Assembly (NCBI GenBank): GCA_016200545.1
Contig: JACQEO010000057.1
Coordinates: 1-64,000 of the forward strand
Reading direction: 5' to 3'
DNA from: Deltaproteobacteria bacterium
Lineage (GTDB): Bacteria > Desulfobacterota > Binatia > UTPRO1
Length of the DNA stretch: 64,000 nucleotides
The position numbers were made by a program, and so were the translations under genes. Shown here in pieces: positions 8,973-18,397 of this stretch. A model generated the notes under the pieces. It made no database searches, was not told the origin of the DNA, and saw nothing but the letters and a program-made list of their open reading frames with translations. The first letter of the stretch is position 1. The number at the start of each line of letters is the position of its first letter.

Positions 8973-10271
8973 TCAATTTACCCCTGACGCGGGTGTTCGG
9001 CGCTTGTACGGCGTCCTTGCATGTGCGGCGACTTGAAGAGCCAATTCTTCGTAAAGCGGAATGGTGGGACGGACGGCTGCTTCCCACGAGCGATGCGCTG
9101 CCACCCATTCACGCGCTTTAACGCCGAATTCTCGCAACTCCGATCGACGATTGGAGACTGCGACGATTGCATCCACCAACCCCGAAGGTGATCGAGCATT
9201 GTACAAGAATCCATTTGTCTCATGGATTATCAGCTCACGATGTCCGCCGCAATCACTTGCGAGTATGGGTTTTGCTCGCGCCATAATCTCGAGCGGCTTC
9301 AGCGGGGTTACCAGATCCGTCAATCGATTGGGCAACCGAGGCAAGACGAAGACATCGACGAGTCCGTAGTATCTCCCGACTTGCTCGTGAGGAACGCGGT
9401 CTATGAACCGGACGTTCTCCCCGACGCCACGCGCCACGGCACGATCGAGCAGCGCTTTGCGCGCGGGACCATCGCCGACGATGAGTAGGCGAAGGCTTCG
9501 ATGATACGGCCCAAGGGTCGCGATGGCCTCGATGGCGACCTCTAGGCTTTCGTAGGCGAAGAGCGTCCCAATGTATCCAAGGACGAATGCATCCACTGGG
9601 AAGCCGAGTTGCGAGCGCAACTGTGGGTCAGGGTCCGGAGCTGGCAGTTGTGTCTGGACGTCGACACCATTCGCGATGACGGTGATCCGTGCGTCGAGGA
9701 CCCCTCGTTCGATCAATTCCCGACGTAGGCCTTTGCTGATCGTTATGATGTGGTCGGCGAGCCGGATCGCGAGGTCGTCAAACCATCGGTACGCCCGATA
9801 GATCACGCTCCCTTCTGTCGCGCCCCCTTCGCGCACGAGAGTGTCCTCGATGAGCGATCGAACTTCGTAAATCGACGGAATGCCCAATCTCCGGGCGGCG
9901 AACACCGCGGCGAGACCGCAAAAGAACAAGCTGTGGCCGTGGATCACGTCGACTTGGCGCTCGGTAACGACGCGACGAACGAATCGAGTGAACGAGGGTA
10001 GCGCCGTCAGCTTGCGCAATCGTGTCAGCGGGGACTTGCGCGCTACCATGAACCGCTGATCGTAGCGTGCGTCGAAGCAGCGGTGATATTCGATTCCCGC
10101 AAGTCGTTCGACGCCACTGCTCTGGCCTGGATCCGCAGGTGCTTGAAAGGGCGAGCTGATCACCAGTGGTTCGATTCCGAGGCGCGCCTGGGTCTCGGCG
10201 ATGTAGCGGCTTCTGATGCTCGCACCCGTCACGTCCGGGTACGTGCTGTGGCAAACGTGAAGGACGCGCAT
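8973..10271 (-). CDS. Glycosyltransferase family 4, similar to exosortase-A associated (Daro_2409-type) enzymes
   Basis: 432 residues with the start MRVLHVCHSTYPDVTGASIR, IHGHSLF near 110, VIANGVDV near 205, FVLGYIGTLFAYESLE opening the second Rossmann domain, and a donor region VTPLKPLEIMARAKPILASDCGG. The N-terminal pattern and the TPLKPLE donor motif are those of TIGR04063-type transferases next to exosortase-A polysaccharide genes, as far as memory allows. Retaining transfer of one sugar to the growing repeat unit is expected. The ATG at 10271 lies one base after the TAG of the heparinase-like gene, so the two are almost certainly cotranscribed. Confidence 0.87.
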   Translation of the reverse strand: MRVLHVCHSTYPDVTGASIRSRYIAETQARLGIEPLVISSPFQAPADPGQSSGVERLAGIEYHRCFDARYDQRFMVARKSPLTRLRKLTALPSFTRFVRRVVTERQVDVIHGHSLFFCGLAAVFAARRLGIPSIYEVRSLIEDTLVREGGATEGSVIYRAYRWFDDLAIRLADHIITISKGLRRELIERGVLDARITVIANGVDVQTQLPAPDPDPQLRSQLGFPVDAFVLGYIGTLFAYESLEVAIEAIATLGPYHRSLRLLIVGDGPARKALLDRAVARGVGENVRFIDRVPHEQVGRYYGLVDVFVLPRLPNRLTDLVTPLKPLEIMARAKPILASDCGGHRELIIHETNGFLYNARSPSGLVDAIVAVSNRRSELREFGVKAREWVAAHRSWEAAVRPTIPLYEELALQVAAHARTPYKRRTPASGVN

Positions 10272-10272
10272 G

Positions 10273-12648
10273 CTATCGGCCTAGTGTCCGGTTCACCCCA
10301 TGCATCCCGAGCGAACGAACCACTTCGTTCTCTCCAGTGCGACCGATGAAGACGATCTCTTGGGTCCCGGCTATCCGGCCGGGACCGCCACAGCGGCGGA
10401 CCAACCGGTCCACCCGCGCGGGCGTGCCTGGGCACGTGAGGCGACAGAGGGTAACCTCTTGGGGTCGCTCGCCGATCGGTGTCTCTTCAGCCTCCGTCTC
10501 CAGCGCCGTCACCTCAAGCCTAGACTGCCCACTAGAGGTGGGTACGAGCAAGGTCAAAAGCGTCAGCGGAAGGTCGCCGGTGACCTCCACGGCGAGGCGC
10601 GTGCTGCTCTCCCAAGCTCCGTACCCTCGCGACCACGGGCTTCGTTCGATCCGAACAGCCGACGCGGGTTGACCGCGCCAAGCCGGGAATACAAGCCGAA
10701 GCCCGTCCGCGGTGCCGCGTGGGACCGCATCGAAGATGCCATCGTGTTGCTGTTCGAAGCCGATCTCCGGGGGTAGATGAAATCGGCTGGTCACGCGATG
10801 GCTGCCGCGTCCGATGATGCGATCGAGGACGATCCAGTAGTCGGGTCGCACGAAGAGAATCTCCCGGACATGGACGACCGGTCTCCGCAGCCTTAGGTAG
10901 CCGTCATGAAGGGCGGCGATGTAGTCGAAGTCGGAACTGGATTGCCAATCAAGCACACAGGTGGGGGTCGGATTGATCCACTTGAACGTGTCCAACACGT
11001 CCGCTTGGTCGAGATCGTCGACGGTAACGGTGTTGTGCGAGGCGGTCGCGCGAAACCCATCGCGGACGGCTTGTGATCCCGTGTAGGTACCGGTTCCCGG
11101 ATCGGCCAAGACCAAAGTACCATTGATGCGTACCAGCACGCTCAGGGCGTCGGCGTGCTCGTGGGGTGCATTGGGAAGATAGCCCATCGGAGCGACGTCG
11201 AAGATGAGCTGATGCGCGGCGCCTCCTTCGGTGACGGCCTCCAAGAAGCAATAACCTCCGTCGCGAAAGAGTTTGGAGCTACGGTCGCAGACGACTCTAG
11301 GGCGGGCCGTTGGTGCCGAGTCGTCGGCTCCTCCCAAGAGACGCGCAAGCGTCCGCGGCACGCTGCTCGCGGGCGACCACTCTGGGCGGGCAAAGAGATC
11401 GGCCCCGAGCGCCAAGAGCGTCTCCGTTCGTTCGCGCGTTGTCACCGGGCAGGCGAACGGGAATCCCCTTCCGTCGTCGCCGTCGCCGATTTGCGGGAGC
11501 GCGCCACCGACGCCGGCGAGGCGAGCGAGAAAGTCGAGCATCGCCACGACGCGTGATTCGAGGACGGCCTGCAGGGGCAACTGCTGTCTGCGCGCGAGCG
11601 CGGCGACTTGCAGGTAGAAGTCGAGCACGAAGCAATGATATCCGGTCGCTTGCTCGCAGCTCACTCCATCCACTGTAATCTGTCTTTCAGCTTCGGCGCA
11701 CAGGATCCCGAGCGCTCGCGCGGCCTCGACATCGGCGTCGGGGAAGTCGCGAAAGACGGAAGCGAGCATCCACAGCGCGGTGGCCTCGCCGATCAGATGG
11801 TTCGATCGATCCGTGTAGACGGACAGGTGACCGCGGAGGAATTCATAGTGATCGCCGAGGCTCCCAATCCAGAGTGCGGCTTGGGCCGGAGCCAAATGGC
11901 GGGAATCGAGCACGAACGCCATCATCCAGAGCCACGACAGGCTACGGACTCCGACCTCGAGGGCGCTCGCCCAATTCACACCGATTCCGGCGGGGTTCTG
12001 GGCGATCCATCCTTCCAGCAGTGCGCTCGCATGCAGGAGCGGCTTCGGATCGCCGTCGATGCGGTGAGTGAGCACCAGCGCCATCAGCGGCTGATGACGA
12101 CTCAGCTCCCATACGTACTTCACGTCGGAGATCGCCATACCATCTGGGTCACGAGTCGCATGAACCGCAGCAGTCTCGTCCATCCGGATCTGCGGCCACA
12201 GTCGTCGTCCGACCCGCGGGTCCGATTGCCAGTCGATGGTCCCAGGGTCGAGAAGGGCTGCCCGGTCGAAGATGCGGGCGCCCTCGGTCTGCACGAGGCG
12301 AGCTTCCTCCCGTACTCGCGCGGCTGTTTGGGAGTCCGTGGCGAGGGCAGATACGACGCTCTCCGCGGCGCATCGCGACAGGATGAAGCGTCGGTCGAGC
12401 GCATCGAGTACGCTCTCTCGTGACGTTGCGGCAGGCGGGTGCAGCCCGGTCCGTCGCGAGCCGCCGTCGTGCTCGTGTCCGAACATTACGCGGACGCGAT
12501 AGGCGATTTCCGCTGGTGTCAGATCGAGGCACCGGGCGAGGATGCGACGGTAACGTTGCACCGGGAGCCTCTTTGAGAGGCGAAGCAGATGCTGAATTTC
12601 AGAGGTGGAAACGCGAGAGAACAACTCGGTAGGAAAATCAGAATCCAT
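10273..12648 (-). CDS. Heparinase II/III-like polysaccharide lyase family protein
   Basis: 791 residues. The N-terminal half is an alpha-helical toroid-like region with repeated Trp/Leu/His patterns (GVNWASALEVGVRSLSW, YTDRSNHLIGEATALW). The C-terminal half is beta-rich and contains the heparinase block NAPHEHADALSVLVRING and DPGTGTYTG, SHNTVTVDD, which include the expected catalytic His/Tyr positions. The family cleaves uronate-containing polysaccharides by beta-elimination. In synthesis loci such proteins probably trim or release polymer, consistent with a uronic acid in the repeat unit. No signal peptide is seen at the chosen start, leaving its location unclear. ATG 12648 has AGGA six bases upstream and overlaps the wecB stop by 11 nt; the 90-codon extension upstream is the wecB gene in another frame. 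Confidence 0.85.
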   Translation of the reverse strand: MDSDFPTELFSRVSTSEIQHLLRLSKRLPVQRYRRILARCLDLTPAEIAYRVRVMFGHEHDGGSRRTGLHPPAATSRESVLDALDRRFILSRCAAESVVSALATDSQTAARVREEARLVQTEGARIFDRAALLDPGTIDWQSDPRVGRRLWPQIRMDETAAVHATRDPDGMAISDVKYVWELSRHQPLMALVLTHRIDGDPKPLLHASALLEGWIAQNPAGIGVNWASALEVGVRSLSWLWMMAFVLDSRHLAPAQAALWIGSLGDHYEFLRGHLSVYTDRSNHLIGEATALWMLASVFRDFPDADVEAARALGILCAEAERQITVDGVSCEQATGYHCFVLDFYLQVAALARRQQLPLQAVLESRVVAMLDFLARLAGVGGALPQIGDGDDGRGFPFACPVTTRERTETLLALGADLFARPEWSPASSVPRTLARLLGGADDSAPTARPRVVCDRSSKLFRDGGYCFLEAVTEGGAAHQLIFDVAPMGYLPNAPHEHADALSVLVRINGTLVLADPGTGTYTGSQAVRDGFRATASHNTVTVDDLDQADVLDTFKWINPTPTCVLDWQSSSDFDYIAALHDGYLRLRRPVVHVREILFVRPDYWIVLDRIIGRGSHRVTSRFHLPPEIGFEQQHDGIFDAVPRGTADGLRLVFPAWRGQPASAVRIERSPWSRGYGAWESSTRLAVEVTGDLPLTLLTLLVPTSSGQSRLEVTALETEAEETPIGERPQEVTLCRLTCPGTPARVDRLVRRCGGPGRIAGTQEIVFIGRTGENEVVRSLGMHGVNRTLGR

Positions 12649-13795
12649 GTGTGGTCCTGCCGCATACGGCCCTCTTAGGCTTGAGATAGGCCTCGATGAT
12701 CGCACCGATGCGAGGCGCTGCATGGCCGTCCCAGAGATCGGGGACTCGCCCGACCTTCGGCTTCCCGTCGAGGATGCGCTCGGACTCACGAACGATGGCG
12801 TCGGTATCGTTGCCGACCAAGATGCTCGTTCCCTCCTGCACCGTGATCGGCCGTTCCGTGTTCGGGCGCACCGTGAGGCAGGGCACGCCGAGACACGTAG
12901 TTTCCTCCTGCACGCCACCGGAGTCCGTGATCACGAAGGCAGCATCACTCATGAGGCGGAGGAAATCGCAGTAGGGTTGGGGATCGAGAATACGGACGTT
13001 CTTCAGACGGCCGACCAGCGTCCGGAGATTGCCGGACTCGAGACGTTGGCGTGTTCTGGGATGAATCGGAAAAACGACCGGAATCCGGCGCTGGACGCTC
13101 TCCAGGGCCAGCAACACGCGCCCGAGACTATCGTCGCTGTCGACGTTGCTCGGACGGTGCAAGGTCAAGAGGACATAGTGGCGCAATGTGATGCCGAGTC
13201 GCGAGAGGACCGGCGCGGCGCGGATCTTGTCGCGAGAAGCGAGGAGCGTATCGATCATCACGTTGCCGACCAGGTGAATCCGCTCCGACGAGATACCCTC
13301 GTGCTCCAGATTGACGTTGGCGTCGGCCGACGGCGTGAAGAGCAGGTCGGCGAGGTGATCGGTCACGACCCGATTGATCTCCTCGGGCATCGTCCGATCG
13401 AAACTGCGCAGGCCCGCTTCCACGTGACCGATGGGGACGCCGAGCTTTACCGCGGCGATGGCGCAGGCCATCGTGGAGTTAACGTCGCCGAACACCAGCG
13501 TCAGTGCCGGCTTCGTCGCTAGTAGAATTTCCTCGTAGTGATTGATGATTGCGCCCGTCTGAGCGCCGTGGCTTCCGGAGCCGACGCCGAGGAAAATGTC
13601 CGGTTCCGGGATACCGAGCTCTGCGAAGAACACGTCCGACATGTTGGTGTCGTAGTGCTGTCCGGTATGCACGAGTCGGACTTGCAGCCAGTCGCCGAGC
13701 GTACGGAGCGCGCGGTGCACCGGCGCCACCTTCACGAAGTTGGGCCGCGCCCCCACGATCAAATCTACGAGCAGCTTCGGCTTGGTGGACCCCAT
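12638..13795 (-). CDS. wecB: UDP-N-acetylglucosamine 2-epimerase (non-hydrolysing)
   Basis: 385 residues, the usual length. Family features: VGARPNFVK at the N-terminus, HTGQHYD near 44-50, VFGDVNST, HVEAGLRSFDRTMPEEINR (conserved catalytic Asp/Glu/His area), TLHRPSNVD, and the UDP-binding block TDSGGVQEETTCLGVPCLTVRPNTERP. It interconverts UDP-GlcNAc and UDP-ManNAc, or the equivalent diacetamido-uronate pair (WbpI/WlbD role). With the Gfo/Idh, DegT and acetyltransferase genes of this locus it could make a UDP-2,3-diacetamido sugar. ATG 13795 follows GGGGAGGGGCG; an in-frame GTG/ATG further up is not needed. The heparinase-like gene starts inside its end. Confidence 0.93.
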   Translation of the reverse strand: MGSTKPKLLVDLIVGARPNFVKVAPVHRALRTLGDWLQVRLVHTGQHYDTNMSDVFFAELGIPEPDIFLGVGSGSHGAQTGAIINHYEEILLATKPALTLVFGDVNSTMACAIAAVKLGVPIGHVEAGLRSFDRTMPEEINRVVTDHLADLLFTPSADANVNLEHEGISSERIHLVGNVMIDTLLASRDKIRAAPVLSRLGITLRHYVLLTLHRPSNVDSDDSLGRVLLALESVQRRIPVVFPIHPRTRQRLESGNLRTLVGRLKNVRILDPQPYCDFLRLMSDAAFVITDSGGVQEETTCLGVPCLTVRPNTERPITVQEGTSILVGNDTDAIVRESERILDGKPKVGRVPDLWDGHAAPRIGAIIEAYLKPKRAVCGRTTHGF

Positions 13796-13998
13796 CGCCC
13801 CTCCCCGCTTCGCGCCACGGCCCCGAGAGCCACCGAGCATTGTGCGCTCTCCCGCTTTTCACGTTCGACGGGTACCTGGACGCCGGTGGCGCATCCAAGG
13901 AAGAACCACGATATCGGATAAACCTGCATACCGCCATGAGAGTCCCAATTCATGCCCAACATCATTGCGATCAGGTATGCGAGGAGCACTATCGCCAT
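13765..13998 (-). pseudogene. Small membrane ORF, possible C-terminal remnant of an O-antigen polymerase
   Basis: A 77-codon frame fills the only sizeable gap between the flippase and wecB. Its first 35 residues form a hydrophobic segment (MAIVLLAYLIAMMLG), a short loop with NWDSHGG, and a second segment (SWFFLGCATGVQ). This spacing resembles the last two membrane segments of the intact Wzy/WaaL-like protein at 3220-4719 (SWDKYWDSS, then LYLWMMLGLVLAARK). The rest reads as non-family sequence and runs 31 nt into wecB. A stop codon lies just upstream of the ATG. I read it as the tail of a lost polymerase; a genuine small membrane protein is the alternative. Confidence 0.35.
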
Positions 13999-14036
13999 CT
14001 CTCACACGAGTGGATCTGTCCGGGGACGGTGGATCT

Positions 14037-15506
14037 TCAGGATGTGGGAATTCGCATCCGGGCAAGTCGATGCGATCCGAAGCGGATCGCGGCCGCCGTC
14101 CGCTTCGCGGCCAAGACGAGGTGATGTCGATGCACGACCCCGATGGCCCACAATCCGAAAGCGTAGCATGCGAGGCTGACGAGGGTAACCAGGAAAGGAT
14201 TGTAGCGGTACGCACCGAACGAGACGAGCCCGGACGCCAGCGCGACGACCGTGAGGCGTGCGAACGTCGCGAGCGCGGCCGGGTCGAAGACTCGCTGTCG
14301 CACGTAGTGGTACTGCAGGCTCACGTGAAGCGTCATCGATATCAGCACGGCGATCGAGGCACCGATGAACCCCCACTGTCGGATGAACAACAAGTTCAAG
14401 CAGGTATCCACCGTAACCGCGATCACGTTCACGCGAAGGTCGAGCGCCTGGTTGCCGGAAGCGAAGAGGATCTGCGCGAGCGTGCTGGTGAGCGCGTACG
14501 GGATCATCAGCCATGCCACGATCTGCAAGCCCAGAATCGCGGGCCTCATGGCGTTCCCGTACAGCACCGTGACAATCCACGGGGCGAGCATGCATGTCGT
14601 GAGCGAGAGCGGAAACGTCGCGACCACGACCCAGAGCAGCGAGTCGCGCGATAGACGCTCGAATTCCTTTTCGTCCTCATGTCTGAGGCGTGACAGTATC
14701 GGATAGAGCGCGCGTGCGTAGGCCTGCGGAAGGTTGCGAGTGATGTCTAAGATCCGAGTCGAGGCGCTGTAGTAGGCGACGTCGGCCAATCCACGCATCC
14801 ACGTCAGGATGAGTGTGTCGAGGCGCCAGTAGAGCGAGTTGAGGATCGGGAGGGCGCCGACTATCGGCACCTGATGAGCGAGCTCGGAGAAGCAGTCGCG
14901 ATCGAATGTGAGTATCAACTCGGGATCTCGCCGCCGCATTCTGTGCACCGTCGCCCACGCGGCCGCCACGCGGCAGAGAAAGAACGTCAGCGCGATGGCG
15001 ATGATGCCGTACCCGAGGCAGACGAGAAGAGTGCCGATAGTGGCGCGAATCAGCGTCTCCGCGAAGCCGATGACTACGAAATCCTCTGCGTGCTCGAACG
15101 CCAGCAGCACGGACTCGCCGAACGCGACGACTACGGTCGGGAAAAGCGCCGCCGCCATGAGCAGGAGGCCGATCTCGACGTCGGCTCCGGGAACGGTCCA
15201 CATGAAAGACGGTATGAGAATTGCCGAGATCACCGTGGCTGCGATCGCTCCGATCGCGGATCCGGACACCAGATAGGCCCCTGCCTTGACACGCGATCTC
15301 GCGACCTCGCGTGTAATCAAGATCTGCAGACCGGCCGTGCAGCACGTTTGCCCGAAGAAGAAGAACGTCAGCAGCAGCGAGTATTCTCCCATCATCTCGA
15401 CGCCGCCGAGGCGACTGATCGCGACGACGAGTGCCATCGATGCAATGGGCATCAGCACGCTGCTGGCGGTGAGGAACGAGAAGTTCTTGAGAAGGGTAGT
15501 GCGCAT
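14037..15506 (-). CDS. Wzx-type polysaccharide flippase (MATE/MOP superfamily)
   Basis: 489 residues with about 12-14 hydrophobic segments and few charged residues inside them. The N-terminal pattern NFSFLTASSVLMPIASMALVVAISRLGG and the middle block YYSASTRILDITRNLPQAYARALYPILSRL fit O-antigen flippases of the polysaccharide-transport family. The expected role is moving undecaprenyl-PP-linked repeat units across the inner membrane for periplasmic polymerisation, which needs the Wzy-like protein elsewhere in the locus. ATG 15506 follows the epimerase gene by 24 bp. A polymerase-like remnant sits directly downstream at 13765-13998. Confidence 0.9.
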   Translation of the reverse strand: MRTTLLKNFSFLTASSVLMPIASMALVVAISRLGGVEMMGEYSLLLTFFFFGQTCCTAGLQILITREVARSRVKAGAYLVSGSAIGAIAATVISAILIPSFMWTVPGADVEIGLLLMAAALFPTVVVAFGESVLLAFEHAEDFVVIGFAETLIRATIGTLLVCLGYGIIAIALTFFLCRVAAAWATVHRMRRRDPELILTFDRDCFSELAHQVPIVGALPILNSLYWRLDTLILTWMRGLADVAYYSASTRILDITRNLPQAYARALYPILSRLRHEDEKEFERLSRDSLLWVVVATFPLSLTTCMLAPWIVTVLYGNAMRPAILGLQIVAWLMIPYALTSTLAQILFASGNQALDLRVNVIAVTVDTCLNLLFIRQWGFIGASIAVLISMTLHVSLQYHYVRQRVFDPAALATFARLTVVALASGLVSFGAYRYNPFLVTLVSLACYAFGLWAIGVVHRHHLVLAAKRTAAAIRFGSHRLARMRIPTS

Positions 15507-15530
15507 TGAACGGGCGCTCGTAGGCCGGCG

Positions 15531-16538
15531 TCAGGCGGCGAGCTCTCCGCCCAGGGGAGCGAGAAAGCCAGTTGCGCGGAGCCACGCTTCGGTTCGCCGC
15601 ATGCCCTCTACGAGCGCTACGCGCGGCGCGAAGCCAAGCAGTCGCCGCGCTTTGGCTATGCTGACCGCGGACGATTGACACATGAGCGCGAAATCCGTGT
15701 CCTCGATGCGTCTCGGGTAGCGCGTGAAGCGGAAGTGCCACTTCGCCCACCACGCCTCGGCATGAGCGCGGGATACTCCGATCGACGGCGGCGGCGGCTT
15801 CCCGCACATGCGCGCGAGCTCCGCGAAATAGTCGCTCCACGGTACGGGAGACTCACCCGACATGAGGAAGGCTTCGTTCGCCGCTTGCGGATGCTCGGCC
15901 GCAGCGAGGAGGCCGTCGACGAGGTCTTCCAGGTAGATCAGATTTGCCAAGCCGTCCCCGCTGCCGATCAGCTTGACGCGCTCGAGGTTGACTCGCGCGA
16001 GATCGACGAGAATGCGCCCCGACCGCGGGCCGTAGACGATCGTGGGTCGCACGACGACGAACTCGATCCCCGTCGATCGGGCACGCTCGAACCCAGCCCG
16101 CTCACTCTCCGCCTTCGAGACGGCGTAATGATCGCCTTTGAAGTGCAGCGGTGCGCTCTCGTCCAGAACCAACGGCCAATCGCGACCGTGCGCCACGACC
16201 GAGCTCACGTGCACGACGCGGCGGACGCCGAGGGACGCCGCGGCGTCGATCAAGCTCAGCGTGCCTTCGACGTTGATCTCGCGCGCCTGCTGAAGGTCGC
16301 TGCCGCCGACGGCGCAGTGGATCACGGTCTTGCAGCCGGTGACTGCCGAGTCGAGCGAATGAGGTAGCGTGATGTCTCCCAAGAACACTTTGCATCCCAA
16401 CGCTCGAAAACGCTCGCCGGCCACGCTGGTACGCACCAGTACGTGCATCGAGGTGTTGCGCTCTCGTAGCCGCTCGACGAGGCGACTGCCGATGAATCCG
16501 GTCGCGCCGGTGACGAGCGTCGCGTTGCTTGCCGTCAT
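15531..16538 (-). CDS. NAD-dependent epimerase/dehydratase (extended SDR)
   Basis: 335 residues. The Rossmann motif TGATGFIG is at about 10-17, VHVSSVVA holds the Ser position, and the catalytic YAVSK (YxxxK) is near 140. VRPTIVYGPRSGRI follows, with a substrate-binding C-terminal half. It should modify a nucleotide sugar (epimerisation, reduction or dehydration); the exact reaction cannot be read from sequence. ATG 16538 overlaps the stop of the Gfo/Idh gene by 4 nt (ATGA), so the two are translationally coupled. Confidence 0.85.
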   Translation of the reverse strand: MTASNATLVTGATGFIGSRLVERLRERNTSMHVLVRTSVAGERFRALGCKVFLGDITLPHSLDSAVTGCKTVIHCAVGGSDLQQAREINVEGTLSLIDAAASLGVRRVVHVSSVVAHGRDWPLVLDESAPLHFKGDHYAVSKAESERAGFERARSTGIEFVVVRPTIVYGPRSGRILVDLARVNLERVKLIGSGDGLANLIYLEDLVDGLLAAAEHPQAANEAFLMSGESPVPWSDYFAELARMCGKPPPPSIGVSRAHAEAWWAKWHFRFTRYPRRIEDTDFALMCQSSAVSIAKARRLLGFAPRVALVEGMRRTEAWLRATGFLAPLGGELAA

Positions 16539-17518
16539 GCCGCCCGCGCTACGCGGTAGCACTCTTCGACGAGTCGCACTCCCGCGAGTACCTGATCGAG
16601 GTCGATCGCGAACGGGCTGCCGTCGAGGACCGCTCCGACGAAATGATCCATTTGGCTGCTATAGACGTCAGCTTCCGGAACCAACAGGTGCTGAGCGCCC
16701 GCCCGCTGGCACAGGCGAGACTGCTCACCGAAGAACGTCACGGTGGGAAGCCCGTCGACGCTGGTCTCCGCCCACCCGCGGGTTCCCTGAACACGGAGGG
16801 TGCGATTCAAGCCATGCGTGTAGCTGCACGCAAGCAGCGCCCGGCCACCGCCGGTGAATTCCAACGTCACCTCGGCATCGTTCTCGACGCCCCAATTCAT
16901 CGTGTCCGTCGACTCGTAACGAGCCACCGTCGCTTCCTCGCCTGCGAGCCACAAGGCGAGATCGATGAGATGGATTCCGAGATCGAGCAGTACCCCGCCG
17001 CCGGAGAGCGCGCGGTCGCGTCGAAAATCCGTGCGTTGCGGCCACTGTCCGTAGCGCCCGCCCAATGCCGCCGAGATTTGCGTGATGGTTCCGAGGTGAC
17101 CACGTGCGATGAGCTCCCGCACGAGCTCGGCGTTGGGGTTGAAACGTCGACACTGCCCGGCCATGAGGCGAGCCGAACCGCGTCGGCTCGCGCGCGCCAT
17201 ACGCTGCGCGTCCGCGAGAGTCGTGGCGAGGGGCTTCTCGCACAGGACGTGTACGCCATGATCCAGGAGGAAGCACGCGATGTCCGCGTGGCTCGTGTTG
17301 GGCGTGGCGATGACCGCGGCGTCGACTTTGCCAGGAAGCTCCCGGAAGTCCGTGATCGCGAGGGCGGCTCCGTGCCGGCGGGCCACATTCGCGGCCCGGG
17401 TCGCGTCGGCGTCGACGACTGCGGTGAGCTGCGCCCGACTGCAACGACGCAGCGCCGGCAGATGATAGATCTCCGAGACGGCGCCACAGCCGATCACCGC
17501 GACTCGGAGTGCGGTCAC
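16535..17518 (-). CDS. Gfo/Idh/MocA family oxidoreductase
   Basis: 327 residues. The N-terminal NAD-binding motif VIGCGAVSEIYHLPAL, CEKPLATT (family EKP motif with catalytic Lys) near 95, then a C-terminal alpha/beta domain with LLDLGIHLIDLALWL. Members oxidise or reduce a nucleotide sugar or its precursor with NAD(P). GTG 17518 has GGAGGGT five bases upstream and overlaps the preceding TGA by 4 nt; a longer frame to 17671 lies within the preceding gene. It is the second Gfo/Idh of the locus (the other is at 27064-28101), and which acts on which sugar is unknown. Confidence 0.87.
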   Translation of the reverse strand: MTALRVAVIGCGAVSEIYHLPALRRCSRAQLTAVVDADATRAANVARRHGAALAITDFRELPGKVDAAVIATPNTSHADIACFLLDHGVHVLCEKPLATTLADAQRMARASRRGSARLMAGQCRRFNPNAELVRELIARGHLGTITQISAALGGRYGQWPQRTDFRRDRALSGGGVLLDLGIHLIDLALWLAGEEATVARYESTDTMNWGVENDAEVTLEFTGGGRALLACSYTHGLNRTLRVQGTRGWAETSVDGLPTVTFFGEQSRLCQRAGAQHLLVPEADVYSSQMDHFVGAVLDGSPFAIDLDQVLAGVRLVEECYRVARAA

Positions 17519-18393
17519 GTCACCCTCCAGGCGCGCACAACATCCGGCAGACGACGTTGGACGAACGAGGGCAAACGACGGAGATTCTGCGCGCTCAGGC
17601 GGACGTCTTGCCCGACGCGCCGGGCCCCGTGGGCGAAATTGGAGGCGCTCCGCCGTAGACCGACTCGCCATCGGGGTTCGAGGTAGCCGCGGAGGGTCGG
17701 GGCTTCACCGCGGGTCATCTCCATCGTGCCACCGTCCGCCTCGTGGCGGGCAAGATGCCGAAAGATCGGTAGCGGGTCCGATCCCACTCCCGCGGCCGCG
17801 GCGACTGCCCGCTCGAGGGTGAGGTCGTTGGGGCTGGCCGCCCACCACGATCCCGACTCCGGCGTTGAGAAGGTGATCGAGCCGCAGCTGATACACAGGC
17901 TCGAAGACATCAGTCGATGCGCCGCGACGATCGCGTCGAGATCGAGTGCTCCTGGTGCTTCGAGCATGTCGGCCTGCGCGGCAAGGATGACGCGCAATCC
18001 GAGACTACGATCGGGCGCGGCGGCTGCGATCGTGACGAGAAAGAACGCGTCGAACCAGAGCTCGGGAATCAACGCACCGTCGCGCAGGCATGCAACGTCG
18101 GTTCTGTAGCGAGGTCCGGATGTGGGATCGAGGACGCCGGCGCCGGGCCAGTCGGCGGCGTCGCCATGTGGATCGATGATGTCGATGCGCGGTGGCGTAG
18201 AGCTCTTGGCGAGAAACGCGACGAGAGAGCGCGCGGTGTCGCGGACGAGCGCGTCCTGCCGCGCACCCTGCACATGAATAACGACACGTTCGCGGTTCCT
18301 CGGGATCCACCCGCGCGCGGCCACCTGTTCCCACAAGGAGCCTGCGCGGGATCGATCGCCGTCCGGGGCGGTGAGCCATACGACGTCGTTCAT
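17515..18393 (-). CDS. Conserved-looking protein of unknown function in the polysaccharide operon
   Basis: 292 residues, no confident family. It is soluble-looking, with no signal peptide or membrane segment. The first half has a Rossmann-like alternation (ERVVIHVQG, RIDIIDPHG). The second half has a short Cys pair (LCISCGS) and an ASPNDLTLERAVAAAAGVGSDPLPIF block that is faintly like the C-terminal pattern of DUF362 proteins. The C-terminus (last 60 residues) is rich in Arg and amphipathic, perhaps for membrane or lipid contact. ATG 18393 lies five bases after the deacetylase stop, and the gene shares a GTGA overlap with the next one, so it belongs to the operon. Confidence 0.6.
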   Translation of the reverse strand: MNDVVWLTAPDGDRSRAGSLWEQVAARGWIPRNRERVVIHVQGARQDALVRDTARSLVAFLAKSSTPPRIDIIDPHGDAADWPGAGVLDPTSGPRYRTDVACLRDGALIPELWFDAFFLVTIAAAAPDRSLGLRVILAAQADMLEAPGALDLDAIVAAHRLMSSSLCISCGSITFSTPESGSWWAASPNDLTLERAVAAAAGVGSDPLPIFRHLARHEADGGTMEMTRGEAPTLRGYLEPRWRVGLRRSASNFAHGARRVGQDVRLSAQNLRRLPSFVQRRLPDVVRAWRVT

Positions 18394-18397
18394 CGGA

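Noticed and set aside
13741..14654. Plus-strand 304-codon frame
   Set aside because: Mirror frame of the flippase and wecB; highly charged composition with no domain.
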